Position numbers and translations under genes: made by a program. A DNA stretch of 22,821 bases from QNYZ01 sp964577615. Lineage in GTDB: Bacteria > Desulfobacterota > Desulfobacteria > Desulfobacterales > QNYZ01. The notes under the pieces were generated by a model. That model saw only the letters and a program-made list of their open reading frames with translations, had not been told where the DNA came from and did not search any database. This document shows positions 8,357-16,540 of this stretch, piece after piece. How positions within the stretch are numbered: position 1 is the first letter of the stretch; every line of letters starts with the position of its first letter. Where the stretch lies: contig CAZNZW010000049.1 of NCBI GenBank assembly GCA_964577615.1, positions 1 to 22,821 on the forward strand. The letters are read 5' to 3'.

Positions 8357-8385
8357 TTGACATCTAAAATAGATCTAATTAAGAC
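8357..8385 (+). promoter_or_regulatory. Candidate promoter of tRNA-Leu(CAG)
   Basis: A perfect TTGACA at 8357-8362 is followed after 17 bases by a poor -10 box, TAAGAC (8380-8385), placing the start about 23-25 bases before the mature tRNA 5' end. The -35 box and its distance to the tRNA are convincing; the -10 is weak. Confidence 0.42.
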
Positions 8386-8393
8386 AACGTCAA
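8366..8393 (-). promoter_or_regulatory. Candidate sigma-70 promoter of the ribF operon
   Basis: The minus strand has TTGACG (8393-8388), a 16-base spacer, and TATTTT (8371-8366). The predicted start is about 34 bases upstream of the ribF ATG. The boxes interleave with the opposite-facing tRNA-Leu promoter, so only one polymerase could bind at a time. Confidence 0.42.
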
Positions 8394-8414
8394 CCTGAAA
8401 TCAACACATTTTGC

Positions 8415-8501
8415 GCCGAAGTGGCGGAACTGGTAGACGCGCTAGGTTCAGGGTCTAGTCGGGGTTTCCCGGTGGGAGTTCGAGTCTCCCCTTCGGCACC
8501 A
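8415..8501 (+). tRNA. tRNA-Leu, anticodon CAG
   Basis: This is a complete class II tRNA of 87 bases with encoded CCA. The acceptor stem GCCGAAG (8415-8421) pairs fully with CTTCGGC (8491-8497), followed by A and CCA. The anticodon arm is CTAGG, loop TTCAGGG, TCTAG (one G-T pair at its base), with CAG at 8449-8451. A long variable arm with a CGGG/CCCG stem and a T-arm GGGAG-TTCGAGT-CTCCC complete it. It reads CUG leucine codons. It is divergent from ribF and convergent with the TPR gene. Confidence 0.97.
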
Positions 8502-8548
8502 AAATACCAAAGGCGGCATTCCTCTATGGAGTGGCGCCTTTGGTATTT
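8502..8548. terminator. Long hairpin between tRNA-Leu and the convergent TPR gene (likely bidirectional terminator)
   Basis: A 14-bp perfect inverted repeat (8502-8515 with 8535-8548; arms read AAATACCAAAGGCG and its complement) is extended by one mismatch and six more pairs (8517-8522 with 8528-8533, one G-T), leaving a five-base loop TCTAT. It starts directly after the tRNA CCA and ends eight bases before the TPR stop. A/T-rich ends on both arms could act as weak U-tracts in either direction. No perfect U-run follows, so termination is likely but not certain. Confidence 0.65.
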
Positions 8549-8556
8549 CCGGGGGA

Positions 8557-9078
8557 TTATTTTTCCAGCCCGGCAGTCGCTTCATCAACGAGCTGCTGAA
8601 AACGCTCGTTATCAGGCGCCTCTCCCAGAGCCTTTCGGCCCCATTGCAGGGCATCCAGCCAGTTTTTCTGTTTACGGTAATTCTCGCCGATAACGTAATA
8701 GATATCTCCGGCACGCACCCGCCGGTGGACGGGGGGGATGGCCAGCACCTGCTTGAAATCGTGGACGGCCTCTTCGGAGCGGTTTAAAACCGTGTAGCAG
8801 CTTCCCCGGCCGATGAGGCTCTCTTCATCCATGTGGTCGATGGAAAGGGCGCGGGTATACATGATGGCGGCCTGTTCAATGTCGCCTTCCACTTCCATGA
8901 TTTTGCCCAGATAAAAATAAGGGTTGTCACCGTCCGTGTGCCGATAACCCGGATCAATGTCAATGACCTTGTTAAAAGCGCGTACGGCCGCCATGCCATC
9001 GGGTTTTTTAAAGGCCCGGACGCCTTTTTCAAACCATTCGTCCACCGTAGCGCTTTTTTTATTTTTATTTGATTTCAT
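8557..9078 (-). CDS. Small tetratricopeptide-repeat protein
   Basis: The 173-residue soluble protein is mostly TPR-type helix pairs: repeat-like units at about 14-50 (VDEWFEKGVRAF to IDIDPGY), 53-85 (YFYLGKIMEVEGDIEQAA to ALSIDH), 87-118 (SLIGRGSCYTVLNRSEEAV to VLAIPP) and 125-158 (IYYVIGENYRKQKNWLDAL to ALGEAPDN). A lysine/asparagine-rich start precedes them and there is no signal peptide. TPR proteins are protein-binding scaffolds; the partner cannot be read from sequence. It lies 32 bases after the CooC-type ATPase gene on the same strand, so they are probably cotranscribed, and the ATPase or its client is one possible partner. The ribosome site is weak. Confidence 0.8.
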   Translation of the reverse strand: MKSNKNKKSATVDEWFEKGVRAFKKPDGMAAVRAFNKVIDIDPGYRHTDGDNPYFYLGKIMEVEGDIEQAAIMYTRALSIDHMDEESLIGRGSCYTVLNRSEEAVHDFKQVLAIPPVHRRVRAGDIYYVIGENYRKQKNWLDALQWGRKALGEAPDNERFQQLVDEATAGLEK

Positions 9079-9110
9079 AGGTTGTTACTCATTTTTTATA
9101 TGGGATCGGA

Positions 9111-9893
9111 TTATGTAAATTTCAGCCTGGGTGGCGGGCGATGGGATTCGAAAAACGTCACAAGATCATCGGCCAGAGACAGGTTGGCGGCCAGGGGCGC
9201 GCCCTTCAGGCCGGCGCTGAAAATAGCCGTGTCCAGGGGAATCCTGGCAATGACTTTGGCCGGATTGATATTTTTCGCCATCACGGCCGCCACATCAGGC
9301 GTGACCTTGTTGAGTACATAGCGGATCGTTACGCCGGCCGCGGTGGCCATACGGTCCATCCGGTCGGCCAGGGTAAACGATTCATGGGTCGGGTCCACCA
9401 CCCCGATGATCAGATCACAGGCTGCGTCGATCCGCCGTCCAAAGTGTTCCACCCCGGCCTCGGCGTCGATAATAACAAAAGGGTGGTCCGCGTCCCGGAG
9501 CCTGGCCAGCAATGTACGGGACAAAGATCCGATCAGGCAGGCACAGCCTTCTCCGTATTCCTCGATTTTACCCATGACAAGAAGCTGGATACCGTCGATT
9601 TCGGTGTAACTGCCGTCGGGGAGGTCGGCCAGGGTTATATCCTTGCCGAAAAGGCGGTCGGTCGATGGCGTTGCTTTTGAGCGGGGCAGCTTTTCACGGA
9701 CACCCGTACGGCCGCCCATTTTCCGCATCAGGTTTTTCGGGGCCGGGGCACCCAGCAGGCGGTGCAGACAGAGATTGGACTCATCCGCGTCGATGAGCAA
9801 AACCGGATGGCCGGCTTTTTTCAGGGCTCTGGCGATAAGCACGGAAAGGGTGCTTTTGCCGCAGCCGCCTTTGCCGCTGATCAATATTTTCAT
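9111..9893 (-). CDS. CooC-type nucleotide-binding P-loop ATPase (MinD/ParA superfamily)
   Basis: The 260-residue protein begins with a deviant Walker A GKGGCGKST (residues 7-15) and has the early IDADESN strand (34-40), a GEGCACL segment with Cys117 and Cys119, and a second strand IIDAEAGVEHFGRR. The deviant P-loop plus a CxC motif near residue 115 matches CooC, the ATPase that helps insert nickel into carbon monoxide dehydrogenase; in characterised CooC the CxC pair binds metal at a dimer interface. No carbon monoxide dehydrogenase gene is in the window, so the client is unknown and a related role (other metalloenzyme maturation) is possible. It is divergent from argC and followed by a TPR gene. 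Confidence 0.85.
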   Translation of the reverse strand: MKILISGKGGCGKSTLSVLIARALKKAGHPVLLIDADESNLCLHRLLGAPAPKNLMRKMGGRTGVREKLPRSKATPSTDRLFGKDITLADLPDGSYTEIDGIQLLVMGKIEEYGEGCACLIGSLSRTLLARLRDADHPFVIIDAEAGVEHFGRRIDAACDLIIGVVDPTHESFTLADRMDRMATAAGVTIRYVLNKVTPDVAAVMAKNINPAKVIARIPLDTAIFSAGLKGAPLAANLSLADDLVTFFESHRPPPRLKFT

Positions 9894-10087
9894 GTATCCT
9901 GTCCCTTGTTTTAATGGTGATCCGCAAATATTTATCAGCCGAATGATTTCAAATCACCCGGATCGCTGTCAAGGTAAATTCATCACCAGGTTTAAAATGG
10001 CTGCACGTCTTGTCAGGAGCGTGTGATTCTAGTATGGCTGGCCAGATAATGAAGCGGACGTATTTGATTCAGATAAGGAGATAGGCC
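9894..10087. other. Divergent intergenic region between the CooC-type gene and argC
   Basis: This 194-bp region must hold promoters for both directions, but I find no pair of boxes good enough to call. A near-palindrome TGATTT-C-AAATCA lies at 9944-9956, roughly central, and could be an operator; it does not obviously match an arginine-repressor box. The argC ribosome site AAGGAG lies just before 10088. Confidence 0.4.
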
Positions 10088-11125
10088 ATGATCAGGGCGG
10101 GAATTATTGGTGCCACGGGATATGCCGGGGCGGAACTGGTCCGGCTGTTGGCCGGTCATCCCGATGTAGAGATGTCGGTATTAACTTCGCGCAAGGATGC
10201 CGGTACCCGGCTGGATGCCATTTATCCGGCGTTTTCAGGGGTTGTCGACCTTGAGCTGGAGCCGATGGATATCGATGACATCAGCCGGCGGGCGGATGTG
10301 GTTTTTACGGCGCTTCCCCACAAGGCTCCCATGGGGATCGTTCCCGGTTTGCTGGAAAAGGGGCTCAGGGTCATCGACCTGTCGGCGGATTTCCGGCTGA
10401 AGGACCAGGCCGTGTACGAAAAACATTACGTCAAACATACGGCCGCGCACCTGCTTGACCAGGCGGTTTACGGGCTTTGCGAGATATATGCGCCACAGAT
10501 CAGGGAGGCCGCTCTGGTCGGCAACCCCGGGTGTTATCCCACCAGCGCCCTGATTCCCCTGATTCCCCTGCTCAAAGCCGGCCTGATTGACAGCGAAGAC
10601 ATTATCATCGATTCCAAATCCGGGGTCAGCGGGGCGGGCCGGGGATTGTCGCAAGCCGTGCACTTCTGTCATGTTAATGAATCGTTCAAGGCTTATAAAG
10701 TGGGCACCCATCGACACATGCCCGAAATCGAGGAAGTGTTGAGCCTTCAAGCGGGCCGATCGATCCAGGTATCGTTTACGCCGCACCTGATTCCCATGAC
10801 CCGGGGGATGCTGACCACCATCTATGCCCGGCCGGCGGGCGATATCCATGCAGGTGATGTGGCGCAATGTCTGGCAGATGCTTACGGTGATAAACCCTTT
10901 GCCCGGTTATGTGGTGGTGACCGCCTGCCCGATACGCTGCAGGTCCGGGGAACCAATTTTTGTGATATCGGATTCCGATTCGATGGCCGGGTGAACCGGG
11001 TGGTGCTTGTGTCGGCCATTGACAACCTGGTCAAGGGCGCCGCCGGACAGGCCGTACAAAATATGAATATCATGTTCGGCCTGAAAGAAACCAATGGCCT
11101 CGATGGGATTCCCTGGCCCCTGTAA
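10088..11125 (+). CDS. argC: N-acetyl-gamma-glutamyl-phosphate reductase
   Basis: The 345-residue enzyme reduces N-acetylglutamyl phosphate to the semialdehyde with NADPH in arginine biosynthesis. The Rossmann loop GATGYAG is at residues 8-14 and the catalytic cysteine is Cys149 in GNPGCYPT. The substrate-binding part includes GVSGAGRG, the GTHRHMPEIE block and a late DNLVKGAAGQAVQNMN segment, all typical of the long ArgC type. The ATG has a strong AAGGAG with good spacing. No other arg genes are in view, so the pathway is dispersed. The next gene follows in the same frame after its TAA. Confidence 0.97.
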   Translation: MIRAGIIGATGYAGAELVRLLAGHPDVEMSVLTSRKDAGTRLDAIYPAFSGVVDLELEPMDIDDISRRADVVFTALPHKAPMGIVPGLLEKGLRVIDLSADFRLKDQAVYEKHYVKHTAAHLLDQAVYGLCEIYAPQIREAALVGNPGCYPTSALIPLIPLLKAGLIDSEDIIIDSKSGVSGAGRGLSQAVHFCHVNESFKAYKVGTHRHMPEIEEVLSLQAGRSIQVSFTPHLIPMTRGMLTTIYARPAGDIHAGDVAQCLADAYGDKPFARLCGGDRLPDTLQVRGTNFCDIGFRFDGRVNRVVLVSAIDNLVKGAAGQAVQNMNIMFGLKETNGLDGIPWPL

Positions 11126-11128
11126 CTG

Positions 11129-11890
11129 TTGTCAGGTTCAGCAGGGAAACAGCTGGCGGAACTATTGACAGATCAGAATCGGACATATCGCCACATCGCC
11201 CCCCCGCCGGGACTGTCCCGTTTTGAGGTGCGGGTGGAAGAAACCGATCTGTCCATCTGTGCCCGGCGGCCCATGGCGGCGGCGGCCAAAGAACTGATCC
11301 TGCAAAGCCGTGGTTTGATCGAGTCATATATAAAGCGATTTCCAGAGTTTGTAAGTACATTGCTTCCGTGGAAGATTAAGGGGCCCGCACCGGAAATCAT
11401 CCGGGCGATGGCATTTGCCGGCCAGAAGACCGGCGTGGGGCCCATGGCGGCGGTGGCCGGAGCCGTGGCAGAATATGTGGGCCGCGGCCTGATGGGCGAC
11501 AGCGCTGAAATGATTGTCGAAAACGGGGGAGATATCTTTGTTTCCGTGTCCCGCCCGGTAACGATCGGTATCTGGGCCGGAACGTCGTCGATCAGCCGCC
11601 AGCTGGGCCTTCGGATCACCCCGGGGCCGCTTCCCGTAGGCGTCTGCACGTCGTCGGGTACGGTGGGGCATTCGCTGAGCCTGGGCCGGGCCGATGCGGT
11701 GACCATTGTTTCAGGATCCTGTTCCCTGGCCGATGCGGCGGCAACGGCCGTGGCCAACCGGATCCGGTATTCCGAAGATATCCGGCCGGCCGTGGATTGG
11801 GCCCGGGGCATTGCGGAAGTGGATGGCGGGGTCATTATCCAGGGAGAGACCATTGCCGCATGGGGCGCGCTGGACCTGATTCCCCTCTGA
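11129..11890 (+). CDS. UPF0280 family protein (ApbE-like fold), TTG start
   Basis: The product (up to 253 residues) matches the uncharacterised UPF0280 family, related in fold to ApbE flavin transferases. Landmarks are VRVEETDLSICA, GVGPMAAVAGAVAEYVG, ENGGDIFV and VGVCTSSGTVGHSLSLGRADAV, followed by an ADAAATAVANRI helix. No ATG or GTG is available before the conserved core. The candidates are TTG at 11129 and TTG at 11165; the second gives a start closer to the conserved NRTYR and has a GGCGGA just upstream. The gene lies in the same frame as argC with only one stop codon between, so it probably depends on argC translation. Biochemical function is unknown. Confidence 0.85.
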   Translation: MSGSAGKQLAELLTDQNRTYRHIAPPPGLSRFEVRVEETDLSICARRPMAAAAKELILQSRGLIESYIKRFPEFVSTLLPWKIKGPAPEIIRAMAFAGQKTGVGPMAAVAGAVAEYVGRGLMGDSAEMIVENGGDIFVSVSRPVTIGIWAGTSSISRQLGLRITPGPLPVGVCTSSGTVGHSLSLGRADAVTIVSGSCSLADAAATAVANRIRYSEDIRPAVDWARGIAEVDGGVIIQGETIAAWGALDLIPL

Positions 11891-11901
11891 CTAAAAAGGG
11901 G

Positions 11902-11930
11902 TTGAGTTTTTCAAGAGAACAGGATAATCA
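11902..11930 (+). promoter_or_regulatory. Candidate promoter upstream of the LapA-like gene
   Basis: TTGAGT (11902-11907) is followed after 17 bases by TAATCA (11925-11930). Spacing is ideal but each box departs from consensus. It would give a leader of about 100 bases before the ATG at 12040. I see no clear terminator after the UPF0280 gene. Confidence 0.3.
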
Positions 11931-12039
11931 GGGAAATCGCCAATAGAATCAGGTTTGTTATCCTCAGGTGTTACACTTGGCCGAATTTGACAAACTGACC
12001 TGCGGATATCCATCAGTCGACATTTGGGAGTGAATCGAT

Positions 12040-12462
12040 ATGAAAAAAGTGAAACTGACAATTATCGGAATCATCGTTTTGCTGGCTTTGGTGTTTATCT
12101 TTCAGAATCAGACCTATTTTCTGCAGAAACAGATCCTGACCCTGGACCTTTTTGTCACAACCCCTTTTACGACTCCCGAGGTTTCCAATATTGTTATCTG
12201 TCTGGCCAGCTTACTGCTGGGGATCATCCTGTCTTTTATTTCGAGCCTGTCCGGCCGGGTCAAACGCAAACGCGCGGTCAAAGAATTAAACAAGACCTTG
12301 ACGCAGCGGGAAACCGAGCTGAACGAGCTGAAAAATAAAGTCGAAACCGGTCTGGCGCCTGGACCGGGTCCGGAATCTGAAACCGGTACGACATCTGAAC
12401 CAGCCGCGGCCACTGTTCTGCCGGCGGATGAAACGGCAGCGGCCACCCAGTCTGCCGCATAG
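12040..12462 (+). CDS. LapA-domain (DUF1049) membrane protein
   Basis: The 140-residue protein has two membrane helices (about 6-21 and 50-70) separated by a short FQNQTYFLQ-type stretch and a beta-like segment, then a basic SGRVKRKRA stop-transfer region, a coiled-coil helix (about 75-103), and a low-complexity Pro/Ala/Glu/Thr tail. This is the LapA layout; E. coli LapA works with LapB/YciM in lipopolysaccharide assembly control. No lapB-like gene adjoins it, and the alanine-rich tail is variable in the family. A GGGAG lies about ten bases before the ATG. Function in envelope assembly is inferred from family only. Confidence 0.8.
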   Translation: MKKVKLTIIGIIVLLALVFIFQNQTYFLQKQILTLDLFVTTPFTTPEVSNIVICLASLLLGIILSFISSLSGRVKRKRAVKELNKTLTQRETELNELKNKVETGLAPGPGPESETGTTSEPAAATVLPADETAAATQSAA

Positions 12463-12581
12463 GTTCTTCATATCGATTGTGAGCGTTGCCCCGGGTTTGT
12501 CTGCAGATGAATACCTGCCCCGTTAATTCCTGCGCATCGACCGGCCGTCTGCCCGACTGAAATCAAAAAACGATCTTTTGT

Positions 12582-15199
12582 ATGTCCCGTCCTAAAACCA
12601 CACCCATGATTCAGCAATACCTGGCTATCAAGGAGCAATACCCGGATGCCATCCTGTTTTATCGGATGGGTGATTTCTACGAAATGTTCTTTGAAGATGC
12701 CCAGCGGGCATCCAGCATCCTTGAGATTACGCTCACATCGCGTAATAAAAACGATAAAAAACCGATTCCCATGTGCGGGATTCCCCATCATGCCGCAAAA
12801 AATTATATCTCGCGCCTGATTGATGCCGGGCTTAAAATTGCTGTTTGTGACCAGGTCGAAGATCCCGCCACTGCCAGGGGGCTGGTGAAGCGGGAGGTCG
12901 TGCGGGTGATTACGCCGGGCATGATCATCGAAGATGATCTGCTGGAAGCCGCTTCGAATAACTTTATTCTGGCCATAAACATCCGTCGGGATGGTGCCGG
13001 ACTTGCCCATCTTGACCTTTCCACCGGCGATTTCCGGATCTGCGAATCTGACCGGGTCGATATCCTGCTCGAAGAGGCCCGGCGCATCGATCCCCGGGAA
13101 GTGCTGCTGCCCGAATCGATGCAACCGGACGGGGAGCTGAATCCCGTCGGGGAGGCCTTTGCCGAACGGGCGGTAACGTTTCTGGATACGGATGATTTTG
13201 ATTTTAACCGCGGCCGGGACCGCTTGACGGCGCTGTTTGGAACCCTTTCCCTGGAAGGCTTCGGCTGTGAAACAATGAAGGCCGGCGTGGCGGCGGCTGG
13301 CGCCATCATCAAATATGTCAGCGATACCCAGAAACAGGCCGTGGCGCATATCCAGCGGCTGACGCCTTACATCCTGTCCGATTATCTGCAGGTAGATGAT
13401 GTCAGCTGCCGCAACCTTGAGTTGATGGAGAATATCCGCACCGGTTCCCGCAAGGGGACCCTGATCAGTATTCTGGATACCACCACGACCGCCATGGGTG
13501 CCCGGTTGATCAAGCACTGGCTCCGGTATCCCCTGCGGGAACAGGAACGTATCGAAAAACGCCTTGATGCCGTGGCCGAAGCGGTGCAGCAGCCGAATGT
13601 GACCACCGAAATAAGATCCGAGCTGAAAACCGTGGCGGATCTGGAGCGGCTGTGCAGCAAGCTGGCCATGGCCCGGGGCAATGCCCGGGATCTGCTCGCC
13701 CTGAAACGCTCGTTTCAGGCAATGCCCGAATTACAGGCCCGGCTGGCGGCGTTTTCCGCCGATTTATACCGGTTCGATCTTTCCGTGGACAACCTGGTCG
13801 CTCTGGCTCGGGAAATCGAGCAGGCGATCCGGGCAGATGCCCCGCTTGCCATTCATGAAGGCGGGCTCATCAGGGAAGGCTACGATGCCGGTCTCGATGA
13901 ATTGATCCGGATCAGCCGGGACGGCAAGGGATGGCTGGCCCGGCTGGAAAATCAGGAACGGGCGGCGACCGGGATTGCCAACCTGAAAGTCAAATACAAC
14001 AAGGTATTCGGCTATTTCATCGAAGTGTCCAAGGCCCGCGTCAAGTCCGTTCCGGATCACTACGTCCGCAAACAGACGCTGGTAAATGCCGAACGCTATA
14101 TTACGGATGACTTGAAGCAGTTTGAAGCCAGGGTTTTGGGCGCGGAAGAGAAAAGGGCCCGGCTGGAGCTCGACCTGTTCACTCGGCTGCGGGAAAAAAT
14201 TGTGGCCGAAACAGCGCTGATTTTCTCGCTGGCCCGATTTGTGGCCCGGCTGGATTGTCTCCTGAGTCTGGCCACGGTGGCCGAACAGAACGATTATTGC
14301 CGTCCGACGTTTACATCCGACGGGCGCATCGAAATACTGGAAGGCAGGCACCCGGTTGTGGAAAAAGTGCTGTCCGGTGAACGCTTCGTTCCCAATCCCA
14401 TCCGGCTCGATGATGACTCCGCCCAGGTATTGATCATTACCGGGCCGAACATGGCCGGCAAATCCACGATTTTACGGTTAACCGCCCTCATTGTCATCAT
14501 GGCCCAGATGGGCAGTTTTGTCCCGGCCGAAGCAGCGGAAATCAGCATAACGGACCGTATCTTCACCCGGGTGGGCGCGCTCGACAACCTGGCCAGCGGC
14601 CAAAGTACCTTTCTCGTCGAGATGCAGGAAACCGCCAATATTTTAAACAGTGCCACCGGTAAGAGCCTGGTGATCATGGATGAGATCGGCCGGGGGACGA
14701 GTACCTTTGACGGCCTGAGCATTGCCTGGGCCGTGGCGGACTATCTGCATGATTTAAACGGGAAAGGGGTCAAAACGCTCTTCGCGACCCATTACCACGA
14801 ACTGTGTGAATTATCGCACTTGAAACCCCGGGTAAAAAATTTCCATATTGCCGTCAAAGAGTGGAACGATGAAATCATCTTTTTGCGGAAACTCGTTGAA
14901 GGGGGGACCAATCGGAGCTACGGGATTCAGGTGGCCCGGTTGGCCGGCATTCCTCCGGCTGTCATTTCCCGGGCCCGTGAAAAGCTGTTCAGCATTGAAC
15001 AGGCGCGTGAAGAAGATACCCGGCGGCGGCAGATGGCACCCGAAACACGCCCTTCCCACCATGTGCAATTAAGTCTTTTCCGTACGGCCGCGGAAGAAAT
15101 CCTGGACGCACTGCGCCGGATTGATGTCAACCGGATTTCTCCCATAGAGGCGCTGACCCGGATAAATGAACTTCAACAGAAAATAAAAGGAGAATCGTA

Positions 15200-15200
<1 letters not shown>
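12582..15200 (+). CDS. mutS: DNA mismatch repair protein MutS
   Basis: The 872-residue protein is a full-length MutS. The mismatch-contact motif FYE lies at residues 32-34 (Phe32, Glu34) in the N-terminal domain. Connector, lever and clamp domains follow. The ABC-type ATPase carries Walker A GPNMAGKST at 621-629, the LASGQSTFLVEMQE region, Walker B VIMDEIGRGTSTFDG and the ATHYHEL switch. It binds mispairs and recruits MutL for strand removal. The C-terminal helix-turn-helix segment is present, ending in ALTRINELQQKIKGES. The ATG at 12582 lacks a clear Shine-Dalgarno sequence. Its stop overlaps the crotonase start by one base. mutL is not in the window. Confidence 0.98.
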
Positions 15201-15991
<791 letters not shown>

Positions 15992-16069
15992 CCACCGGGA
16001 ACGTCTGGTGCCTCGGGTGCGGCAGGCAATGATTATTATATGTCCGGGCTGCATTTCCGGGGCAGCGGG

Positions 16070-16098
16070 TTGACATTTCTGTTGCTTCCAAATATATT
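16070..16098 (+). promoter_or_regulatory. Near-consensus sigma-70 promoter for the small membrane protein gene
   Basis: A perfect TTGACA (16070-16075), an exact 17-base spacer and TATATT (16093-16098) give the best promoter in the window. The start would be near 16105, about 86 bases before the ATG at 16191. It probably also drives the downstream GAF-ATPase gene. Confidence 0.7.
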
Positions 16099-16190
16099 TT
16101 TGTCATACGCAGGGTGGGTGGCGAGACCGAAACCGGGCGACGGCCGGATAAAATTTTCCAAAATACAGGCATGATTGGATAATTAACGGT

Positions 16191-16403
16191 ATGAATTTAC
16201 AGCTGATCTGGGGCGGGCTGCTCATACTGGCCGGTCTGGGCGTTTTTTATCGAATTCCCGAAGTTGCTCGAAAGATACAGACGATCGATCAATTTTCCGG
16301 CAGCGGCATCTATTTTGCCTATTTTTGTTTTTTTTTGATCGGCATTCTTCTGGTTGCTGGTGGTACAATGAAATTATTGAAGTATTTCAATAAGAAAAGA
16401 TAG
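16191..16403 (+). CDS. Small two-helix membrane protein of unknown function
   Basis: The 70-residue frame encodes two hydrophobic helices (about 4-20 and 40-62), a short polar loop containing RIPEVARKIQTIDQFSG, and a basic C-terminus KYFNKKR, consistent with a hairpin in the inner membrane and a positive cytoplasmic end. I do not recognise a family. Support for a real gene comes from the strong promoter ahead of it, the clean membrane pattern, and its position in a gap otherwise without a gene. The ribosome site is weak. It precedes the GAF-ATPase gene by 137 bp on the same strand, but no functional link can be shown. Confidence 0.65.
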   Translation: MNLQLIWGGLLILAGLGVFYRIPEVARKIQTIDQFSGSGIYFAYFCFFLIGILLVAGGTMKLLKYFNKKR

Positions 16404-16540
16404 AAAATATTCAGAAACCCCCGAGCATCATTTGAAGCATGACACGAGTTGTTTATCAGACAGCAATTGTCCGTGTAATGGCGCCTGAAATTGCCGGAAA
16501 CGTATTGATTTTGACGCATGTTCGATAATTAGGTACCCCA

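Noticed and set aside
8415..8548. tRNA-Leu 3' end as an integration site of a mobile element
   Set aside because: No integrase, no repeated tRNA 3' fragment and only ordinary chromosomal genes follow.
12468..13517. A 349-codon open frame on the minus strand opposite the start of mutS
   Set aside because: It is antisense to a certain mutS coding region, its product has no recognisable motif, and long shadow frames are common in GC-rich genes.
16479..16494. Possible sigma-54 promoter (TGGC ... TTGCC) before the GAF-ATPase gene
   Set aside because: The GG to GC spacing is 11 instead of the strict 10 bases and the -24 box is poor; sigma-54 promoters rarely tolerate this.
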